This document shows positions 58,208-64,000 of a stretch of 64,000 bases of DNA, in pieces; within the stretch, counting starts at the first letter, position 1, and each line of letters opens with the position of its first letter. Origin of the DNA: Phil1 sp040767925 (lineage in GTDB: Bacteria; Bacillota; Clostridia; Christensenellales; CAG-138). The notes beneath the pieces are model-generated. The model saw only the letters and a list, made by a program, of their open reading frames with translations. It ran no database searches and was not told the DNA's origin. The translations under genes and the position numbers were made by a program. Where the stretch lies: assembly GCA_040767925.1 (NCBI GenBank), contig JAXGNN010000001.1, positions 372,001-436,000 of the forward strand, read 5' to 3'.

Positions 58208-58984
58208 ATGCGGCTATATCTAAAATACCTCGGCATACAGCTCCGGTGCCAGATGCAGCATAAGGCCTCCTTCTTTCTCAACATGCTCGGGCAGGCGCTG
58301 ACGTCGCTGGCTACGTTCGCCGGCGTCTATTTCATGTTCCTGCGCTTCCACACGGTAGCGGGCTTCACCTTCGAGGAGGTGTCGCTGTGCTTCGCGGCGG
58401 TGCTTTTGTGCTTCTCCGCCGCGGAATGCTTCGGCCGCGGGTTCGACGTGTTCCCGCGGATGCTCGGCAACGGCCAGTTCGACCGCATACTCGTGCGGCC
58501 GAAAAACGTCGTCGTGCAGGTGCTCGGCACGAACGCGGACTTCACGCGCCTCGGCCGCCTCATGGAAGCCGTCGCCATATTCGCCTACGCCATCCCGCGC
58601 TGCGGCGTCGACTGGACGTGGGATAAGATCGTCACGCTCGCCCTCATGCTCGTCTCGGGGACCGCGGTGTTCATCGGCCTTTTCGTCGTATACGCGTCGC
58701 TGTGCTTCTTCACGACGGAGGGGCTGGAGTTCATCAACATCTTCACCGACGGCGGGCGCGAGTTCGGCCGCTATCCCTTCTCGATCTACGGGGAGGATGT
58801 GCTGAAGTTCTTCACCTATGTCGTGCCGCTGGCGCTCTTTCAGTATTACCCCCTCATGTACCTCCTGGGCCGCGCGGACAGGTGGTGGTACGCCCTCCTG
58901 CCGCCCGCGGCGCTCCTGTTCCTCATCCCCTGCGCCCTTCTCTGGCGGCTCGGGATGCGGCATTACCGCTCCACAGGCTCGTAA
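58208..58984 (+). CDS. ABC-2 permease, 258 aa
   Basis: Six hydrophobic segments, with FGRGFDVFPRMLGNGQFDRILVRP in a cytosolic loop, which is a family hallmark of the second permease (DUF990-like). One base separates it from the first permease stop. The final segment (LLFLIPCALLWRLGMRHY) is basic at its end. Confidence 0.85.
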   Translation: MRLYLKYLGIQLRCQMQHKASFFLNMLGQALTSLATFAGVYFMFLRFHTVAGFTFEEVSLCFAAVLLCFSAAECFGRGFDVFPRMLGNGQFDRILVRPKNVVVQVLGTNADFTRLGRLMEAVAIFAYAIPRCGVDWTWDKIVTLALMLVSGTAVFIGLFVVYASLCFFTTEGLEFINIFTDGGREFGRYPFSIYGEDVLKFFTYVVPLALFQYYPLMYLLGRADRWWYALLPPAALLFLIPCALLWRLGMRHYRSTGS

Positions 58985-58987
58985 GGA

Positions 58988-59017
58988 TTGCGAAATAAGC
59001 GGTATGCATACTATAAT
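58988..59017 (+). promoter_or_regulatory. promoter of nth-obg-yhbY
   Basis: TTGCGA (58988-58993), 18 bases, TATAAT (59012-59017). Transcription would start near 59024, too close for the ATG at 59029 and supporting the start at 59050. Confidence 0.6.
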
Positions 59018-59049
59018 GATCGGGTAGAATGGACAAAGGCGGGAAGAAT

Positions 59050-59700
59050 ATGCGCGAAACGAAAGCAAAAAAGGCGGAGCGGCTCAAAGAGGCGCTCGAC
59101 ATTCTGCGGGAGATCTATCCCGAGGCGAAGCCGGAACTGGAGTTCACGACCCCGTTCGAACTGTTGGTGGCGACCATGCTTTCCGCGCAAAGCACGGACA
59201 AGCAGGTCAACAAGACCACGCGCGTGCTCTTCGCGCGCTACAACACGCCCGAAGCGTTCGCGAACCTTTCAGCCGGGGAGCTGGAACCCTACATAAAAGG
59301 CTGCGGGCTTTACAAAACGAAGGGAAAAAACATCATCGCAACGAGCAAACTAATCGTGGAGCAGCACGGCGGCGAGGTGCCGCAGGATCGCGACGCGCTG
59401 ACGACGCTCCCGGGCGTCGGGCGGAAGACCGCGAACGTCGTCGTCTCCAACGCGTTCGGCGTCCCCGCCATCGCGGTTGACACGCACGTGTTCCGCGTGG
59501 CCAACCGCATCGGCTTCGCGGAGGCGAAGGACGTTTTCAACACGGAAAAGCAGCTCATGGCGGCCATCCCCATGGAGCTCTGGTCCATCGCCCACCACTG
59601 GCTCATCTTCCACGGCAGGCGCGTGTGCGCGGCGCGGAACCCCAGGTGCGAGAGCTGCCCCGTTCGCGCGTGCTGCATGAAATACATGAAGGAAAACTGA
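59050..59700 (+). CDS. nth: endonuclease III, 216 aa
   Basis: A DNA glycosylase/AP lyase for oxidised pyrimidines. Helix-hairpin-helix LTTLPGVGRKTANVV contains the catalytic Lys; the Asp is in AIAVDTHVFRVANR. The [4Fe-4S] cluster cysteines are in VCAARNPRCESCPVRACC. The start at 59050 follows GGCGGG by six bases; ATG 59029 would leave a five-base leader. One base separates its stop from obg. Confidence 0.93.
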   Translation: MRETKAKKAERLKEALDILREIYPEAKPELEFTTPFELLVATMLSAQSTDKQVNKTTRVLFARYNTPEAFANLSAGELEPYIKGCGLYKTKGKNIIATSKLIVEQHGGEVPQDRDALTTLPGVGRKTANVVVSNAFGVPAIAVDTHVFRVANRIGFAEAKDVFNTEKQLMAAIPMELWSIAHHWLIFHGRRVCAARNPRCESCPVRACCMKYMKEN

Positions 59701-59701
59701 T

Positions 59702-60967
59702 ATGCAATTTGTCGATAAGGCCAGAATCATCATCAAATCCGGCGACGGCGGGGACGGCTGCGCCTCCTTTCACCGCGAGAAGTTCGTGCCCAAGGGCGGG
59801 CCGGACGGCGGGGACGGCGGGCGCGGCGGGGACCTGGTGTTCGCCGCCGATCCCAACATGAGCACGCTGCTCGACTTCCGCTTCGAGCGCTTTTACCGCG
59901 CCGAGCCCGGCGAAAAGGGCAAAGCTTCCCTCTCGACGGGCAAATCCGGCGCGGAAAAGGTCATCCGGGTGCCGGTGGGCACGCTCGTCCGGGATGTGGA
60001 AACGGGCCGCATCGTCGCCGACCTCAACGCGCCGGGCAGGCGCAAGGTGGTGCTCCACGGCGGCCGCGGCGGGCGCGGCAACGCGCGCTTCGCGACGCCC
60101 CGGCGGCAATCCCCCCAGTTCGCGCAGCCCGGGCAGAAGACGCTCGAGCGCGAAGTGGAACTAGAGCTTAAGACCATCGCGGACGTGGGGCTCGTGGGAC
60201 TTCCCAACGTCGGCAAATCCACCATGCTCTCCGTGCTCACGAGCGCGCGGCCGAAGATCGCCAACTACCATTTCACGACGCTCACGCCGAACCTCGGCGT
60301 GGTCAAGCGTTATGACAAAACTTTCGTGCTCGCGGACATCCCCGGCCTCATCGAGGGCGCGGCGGAGGGCGCGGGCCTCGGGCACGACTTCCTGCGCCAC
60401 GTGGAGCGCACGCGGATGCTCATCCACGTCGTGGACATCTCCGGCTGCGAGGGGCGCGACCCCGCGGAGGATTACCGCCAGATCAACGAAGAGCTCGCGA
60501 AATACTCCCCGCGGCTCGCCGGCCTCGTGCAGCTCGTCGCCGCGAACAAGACGGACCTCACGGGCGCCGAGGAAAACCTCGAGGTTTTTCGCAAAACGGT
60601 CGGGGAAAACGTCGAGGTCTTCCCCGTCTCCGCCGCGACCGCAAGCGGATTCGACGCGCTCATGGACCGCGCTTTCCAGATACTCGAAACGCTGCCCAGA
60701 ACATATGAGTTCGAGGAGGAGGAGATCGTCGAGACACAGAAGTACGAGCCCGGCTTCGCCATCGAAAAAGACGGGGACGTGTTCGTCGTGTCCGGCGGGA
60801 CGATCGACTATCTGCTCGACACCACCTACGCGGACGACGAGAGCTCCATGCGCCGCTTCCAGCAATACCTCATCAAGGAGGGCGTCATCGAAGCGTTGCG
60901 CGCCGCCGGCGCGGGCGAGGAGAGCACGGTGCGCATGGGCGAATGGGAATTCGATTTCATTGAATGA
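59702..60967 (+). CDS. obg: GTPase Obg/CgtA, 421 aa
   Basis: A ribosome-assembly GTPase. The glycine-rich Obg fold covers residues 1-158 (GDGGDGCASFHREKFVPKGG), the G domain starts at GLVGLPNVGKST, with switch FTTLTPNLG, DIPGLIEG, and NKTD. The C-terminal OCT domain (about 340-421) contains FVVSGGTIDYLLDTTY. The ATG follows the nth stop. Confidence 0.96.
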   Translation: MQFVDKARIIIKSGDGGDGCASFHREKFVPKGGPDGGDGGRGGDLVFAADPNMSTLLDFRFERFYRAEPGEKGKASLSTGKSGAEKVIRVPVGTLVRDVETGRIVADLNAPGRRKVVLHGGRGGRGNARFATPRRQSPQFAQPGQKTLEREVELELKTIADVGLVGLPNVGKSTMLSVLTSARPKIANYHFTTLTPNLGVVKRYDKTFVLADIPGLIEGAAEGAGLGHDFLRHVERTRMLIHVVDISGCEGRDPAEDYRQINEELAKYSPRLAGLVQLVAANKTDLTGAEENLEVFRKTVGENVEVFPVSAATASGFDALMDRAFQILETLPRTYEFEEEEIVETQKYEPGFAIEKDGDVFVVSGGTIDYLLDTTYADDESSMRRFQQYLIKEGVIEALRAAGAGEESTVRMGEWEFDFIE

Positions 60968-60977
60968 CGGGGGATAT

Positions 60978-61265
60978 ATGACAGGGAAACAGCGCGCGAA
61001 GCTCCGTTCCATGGCGAACGCGGTGCCTTCGCTCTATCAGATCGGCAAGGGCGGCGTCACGCCCGAAGTCACGATGCAGCTCGACGCCGCGCTCGAGGCG
61101 CGGGAGCTCATCAAGGTCGCGGTGCACGAAAGCAGCCCCATCGAGGCGAAGGAGGCCATCCTCGTCCTCTCCGAGCGGCTGCACGCCGAGCCCGTGCAGT
61201 GCATCGGCAGGAAGATCACCCTCTACCGCCGCTCGAAGGAGAAGCCGAAGATCGAGCTGGATTGA
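60978..61265 (+). CDS. yhbY: YhbY/CRM-family RNA-binding protein, 95 aa
   Basis: A small protein that binds the large ribosomal subunit. The family motifs are MTGKQRAKLRSMAN, IGKGGVTPEV, LIKVAVHESSP and QCIGRKITLYRRS. The ATG at 60978 follows GGGGGA, ten bases past the obg stop. It commonly follows obg in Firmicutes. Confidence 0.9.
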   Translation: MTGKQRAKLRSMANAVPSLYQIGKGGVTPEVTMQLDAALEARELIKVAVHESSPIEAKEAILVLSERLHAEPVQCIGRKITLYRRSKEKPKIELD

Positions 61266-61305
61266 GCATCCGCAGCCCAAGTGCATGGCGTTTATAACTT
61301 TGTAA

Positions 61306-61455
61306 TCAAAGCCGCCATTTGACGTTTGCGTTTTGCCCGTCAATATAGATCGCTTCGATGAGATTGCAAAGAAGCTGGCGCTGTGTTTCCAGCGGCGCAA
61401 ACATCTGTCTGCGATTTAAAAAATAAACCCGCCGGCCTTGCCTGAACCTGTAAGA
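61306..61455 (-). pseudogene. C-terminal remnant of a recombinase-like protein
   Basis: A minus-strand frame ends in FAPLETQRQLLCNLIEAIYI followed by DGQNANVKWRL and TGA at 61306. The pattern (ETQR-L-NLIE-I-V) resembles the end of large serine recombinases of mobile elements. Upstream the frame is lost in a terminator hairpin, so about 50 codons remain. It marks the boundary between the obg operon and foreign-looking DNA. Confidence 0.4.
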
Positions 61456-61456
61456 C

Positions 61457-61493
61457 AAAAGCAGACATTATCCAAAAGATAGTGTCTGCTTTT
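61457..61493. terminator. terminator of nth-obg-yhbY
   Basis: AAAAGCAGACA and TGTCTGCTTTT pair with an internal ATTATC/GATAGT helix, so the stem is long and ends in TTTT on both strands. Confidence 0.7.
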
Positions 61494-61515
61494 AATAGGC
61501 TTTGGCGTGATAATC

Positions 61516-61816
61516 CACCAGCTATGCTGGTGACAGTCTGTCGAAAAACCCGGGGATTGTCAAGGGGCCGCGCCCCTTGACTTTAATCCGGCTTTGACGA
61601 ACAAGGTGAATTGCCGCAAAGCGGCAAGAGAAGATGCCCTGGGGCACATGTGCATCAAAACGGATGAAAGCCGCAGGCTTTCGAACTTTTCACGCTTTGC
61701 CGCCCGCAACCTCTATCGTCGCCGAAGGCGACATCAGAAGTACCCGAAGGGTAGAAATGCGAAGCATTTTAGGCGAAGCGTGTAATCTCAAAGAAGTGGC
61801 AAAGCCACTTCTTTGA
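61516..61816. repeat. run of perfect mini-hairpins
   Basis: At least eight perfect inverted repeats with tiny loops occur in 300 bases: CACCAG/CTGGTG (61516-61532), TCAAGGGGC/GCCCCTTGA (61560-61580), TTGCCGC-aaa-GCGGCAA (61611-61627), GAAAGCC-gca-GGCTTTC (61666-61682), GTCGCC-gaa-GGCGAC (61718-61732), TACCC-gaa-GGGTA (61741-61753), AAATGC-gaa-GCATTT (61755-61769), and TCAAAGAAGTGGC-aaa-GCCACTTCTTTGA (61788-61816). No gene is supported here. Confidence 0.7.
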
Positions 61817-61907
61817 CAAGCTGCTACCGGCTATGCTGGCGAGAATGAAAGTCGCTTTAGCATAAAGCACTGAGCGAATAGAAGGAACCTCTCTTTAGCC
61901 TGGAACT

Positions 61908-63521
61908 TTACCGGGCATCCGCCAAAAGAGCGATGAGTTGTCGGAAAACCCGGGGGATATTGTGACGCACATCGGGCAGATAGACCCGCTCCCCAGCCTG
62001 GTGGATACATTTGCCCGCCGGGCCGATGAGCATGGTTGGGATGCCGATGGACGCAATGGTGTTAAAATCGGTGTCATACACGGGGCCGCGCAGGGGGATG
62101 TTGTCCATAACGCCCATGGCGGCGATGGGATTGGCGCAGGACATATAGCTCAGGTCGGTCATCCCCTGAGAGTAGGATACCGCCTGGGCGCGCACGCCCA
62201 AGGGCGCCAGCGCCTCGACAAGCGCCTGGGCGACCATGCTGGCCTCAGGGCCCAGATAGTCGTTGTTGACCGCCGGGTAATAGGGAGGTGCGATGCCCAC
62301 TACCGCCGTGGCCGGGGGCAGGCCGGCAAAGGTTATCAAGGCTTGGAGGTATTTCATGGTGGCCCCCTGAAGGGTGTCCTCCTTCCGGACCACAGCCTGT
62401 TCCAGCCTGTGGCTCAAATCCTGGCGAAAGGCCTCATAGCCCGGCTTTTGGGCGACCATAGCCTCCACCTCACCGCTCAGGTAGACCGCTGGGGCAAAGT
62501 CCAGCATGTCCTCCCGGGGCAGCAGCCCTCGGTCAGCCATGGCGCCATAGGCGGCCCGGTATTTGGTCACCCCTTCCTCTAAGGCCTGCTGGCATAAGCC
62601 CCGGACGGCCTCCAGCATGACCAGAGGGTCGCTGCTCTGCAAAAAAGTCAAATTAAAGGCGCAGGCGCTGTGCTCAGGCATGGAGACATCGTAGAGCACC
62701 TTCATATCCCGGAGGATCTGCACGGAAGGGGGGTGGGTGCTCACCCCTTTATCCTGAGAGACAAGATCAAGGTTGAGCTCGACCTTGTCGGCGATGCGGG
62801 CGACGAGTGTGGCCGAGTTGAGACCGCTCAGGCAGCGGGCGGCGTGGGCCAGATGCCCCCGAGCCACCACCACCGGCATGATCTTGCCGACGCTGCCATT
62901 GATTAAGGGGTGAGCCTCCCCCGCTGAAACCTTGCGGGCGTTGGACTCGCCGACCACGCCCAGGGCGTATTCCAGCCCAAAGCGCCCAGCGAGCTGGGCA
63001 TACAGGCCGGCGGCCTGACGAGCCCCGGCCGAGAGGTTCTCCTCGTCGGAGACGGCGGTCATCAGGATGTTGAGGCTTCCGGGCTCATAGTCCAGCAGGG
63101 CCTCCAGGTTGAGAGCCAGGCCGGCCTTCATGTCGGCGGCCCCGCGGGCAAAGAGCCAGTCGCCGCTCTCCAGATCGGCCCGGATGTCGGCGGCCAGGCC
63201 GGGGTCGGCCCTCAGGGCTTCCATCAGGGCGTCGGGATCACAGGCCAAGCCGGCCAGGGAGCCGTAGTTGTCGATGCCCACGGCATCGTAGTGGCCCGAC
63301 AGCACCAAGGTTTTAAGCCCGCTGCCTTTTTTCAGAGCCCAGACTACCGGACGGCCCAACAGGTCACCGCCATCCCAGGCGCCGTAATGGTCGGGATGGG
63401 CTTTGAAATAGGGGTCGCCAGCCAGGATGTCGACGATTTCCCGGGCGATGGCCAGTTCCATTGAGGTGCCCGAGTCACTCTGGATGGCGATCAGCCGCCG
63501 GAGTATGGTTTCCGCGTTCAT
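61908..63521 (-). CDS. RocB-like M20 peptidase, 537 aa
   Basis: Metal-binding motifs are visible: SGHYDAVG, AAGADMKAG-like RGAADMKAGLAL, TAVSDEEN, and the late His in GKCIHQAGERV. RocB proteins belong to this subgroup and accompany arginine use, but their reaction is not firmly known. The start ATG 63521 has AAGGAGGT four bases upstream. Codon use (CTG, GCC, GGC) departs from the CTC/GCG/CGC style of the other genes. It lies beyond a recombinase-like fragment, which together suggest acquisition by transfer. Confidence 0.8.
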   Translation of the reverse strand: MNAETILRRLIAIQSDSGTSMELAIAREIVDILAGDPYFKAHPDHYGAWDGGDLLGRPVVWALKKGSGLKTLVLSGHYDAVGIDNYGSLAGLACDPDALMEALRADPGLAADIRADLESGDWLFARGAADMKAGLALNLEALLDYEPGSLNILMTAVSDEENLSAGARQAAGLYAQLAGRFGLEYALGVVGESNARKVSAGEAHPLINGSVGKIMPVVVARGHLAHAARCLSGLNSATLVARIADKVELNLDLVSQDKGVSTHPPSVQILRDMKVLYDVSMPEHSACAFNLTFLQSSDPLVMLEAVRGLCQQALEEGVTKYRAAYGAMADRGLLPREDMLDFAPAVYLSGEVEAMVAQKPGYEAFRQDLSHRLEQAVVRKEDTLQGATMKYLQALITFAGLPPATAVVGIAPPYYPAVNNDYLGPEASMVAQALVEALAPLGVRAQAVSYSQGMTDLSYMSCANPIAAMGVMDNIPLRGPVYDTDFNTIASIGIPTMLIGPAGKCIHQAGERVYLPDVRHNIPRVFRQLIALLADAR

Positions 63522-63892
63522 AGAGACCTCCTTGTGCCTGCCAAATCGCCACGGAAAGGCTGCGCAGGCCTCCCGGTGAATTGAGGCATTGGGTTTGCTG
63601 GGCATTGGTGTAGGCATACTCCACCCACCCGGCGCAGCCGGCGCACTGGATGGGGGAATCAGTGACGTTGCTGCCATACATTTTAACACCAATCGCCCTC
63701 AAATGCCAAGTGCACTTCGCGCGGGCATAAAAAGCTGTGGAGGCGGCATCTGCGCCATGCGCCCCCGCAGCCCGGCTTACTTCATCAAGAAGCGTTGTTT
63801 TCTCACGCATACGTTCGGGTAATATTGCCGGCTCGAACCTTCCTGTATCCCCTGGAGCGATCTTGAGACACTCGCCGAAACGCTGGAAGTAC
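63522..63892. other. upstream region of the RocB-like gene, no gene recognised
   Basis: A minus-strand frame through this stretch encodes no recognisable motif and runs across the RocB start. A weak TTGAGG/TGTATG promoter-like pair lies about 150 bases before the start. The base composition is less GC-rich than in the obg region. Confidence 0.4.
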
Positions 63893-63925
63893 AAAAAAAG
63901 AGCGGGCTATCTCTAACCCACTCTA
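63893..63925 (-). terminator. terminator of a gene to the right of the window
   Basis: On the minus strand AGAGTGGGTTA and TAGCCCGCTCT pair around GAGA with one G-T pair and are followed by TTTTTTT. The frame ending with TGA at 63955 (MMKGFISADRRI) could be the end of that gene, but only 14 codons are visible. Confidence 0.7.
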
Positions 63926-64000
63926 AAAGACGCACCCTTATTCAGCGTATTCCCTCATATCCTACGATCAGCAGATATGAATCCCTTCATCATCCTCTCC

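Noticed and set aside
63475..63894. 139-aa minus-strand ORF upstream of the RocB-like gene
   Set aside because: No ribosome site, overlaps the RocB start in another frame, and no recognisable motif.

Overview
The window looks like chromosome from a GC-rich, Gram-positive-type Firmicute, probably an uncultured Clostridia lineage. The signs are strong AGGAGG-type ribosome sites, several TTG and GTG starts, a valS T-box, a SpoIID/LytB gene, GerMN lipoproteins and OmpR/HisKA signalling. Most genes share one codon style (Ala GCG/GCC, Leu CTC, Arg CGC). The taxon is an inference; no genus can be named from the sequence.

Layout. 1-8.1 kb, mostly minus: a SpoIID/LytB protein cut by the edge, two unknown small genes, a heterodimeric ABC exporter behind a probable leader-peptide attenuator, an M42 peptidase and thioredoxin reductase. 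8.2-8.7 kb: a DUF308-type membrane protein. 8.9-16.1 kb: a five-gene hexuronate operon (uxaC, a LarA-family protein, an SDR oxidoreductase, gnd, a PfkB kinase) with a divergent AraC regulator. 16.1-18.3 kb: the AmmeMemoRadiSam pair. 18.4-22.2 kb: a DUF523 gene, then asd, a short aspartokinase and ectB, which together would make 2,4-diaminobutyrate. 22.5-30.2 kb: an Opp/Dpp-type peptide importer whose second permease carries a large duplicated extracytoplasmic insertion, followed by a cytosolic NlpC/P60 enzyme.

30.8-32.5 kb holds a decayed prophage fragment lying directly beyond the end of an rRNA operon (16S, tRNA-Ala, tRNA-Ile, 23S, 5S; minus strand, 38.2-32.6 kb). The 16S-23S spacer also holds a 32-nt copy of the 5' part of tRNA-Ile. 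38.3-45.1 kb: murI facing an operon of response regulator, histidine kinase, two GerMN lipoproteins and mnmA. 45.2-51.4 kb: a D,D-carboxypeptidase, a GNAT enzyme, a nadD-yqeK fusion with rsfS and a lipoprotein, a membrane protein of unknown role, and a divergent pair of unknown genes sharing an inverted repeat. 51.4-61.3 kb: T-box and valS, a peroxiredoxin, DUF4363/DUF421, an ABC-2 exporter, and nth-obg-yhbY. 61.3-64 kb differs from the rest: a recombinase-like C-terminal remnant, a run of small perfect hairpins, and a RocB-like M20 peptidase with different codon use.

Working together: the hexuronate operon can be read as a full route from glucuronate to ribulose-5-phosphate if the LarA-family protein epimerises mannonate to gluconate. 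The peptide importer plus the NlpC/P60 enzyme fits uptake and cytosolic trimming of cell-wall peptides. The two-component system with GerMN lipoproteins resembles the actinobacterial MtrAB-LpqB arrangement. These three readings are inferences; the gene identities behind them are better supported.
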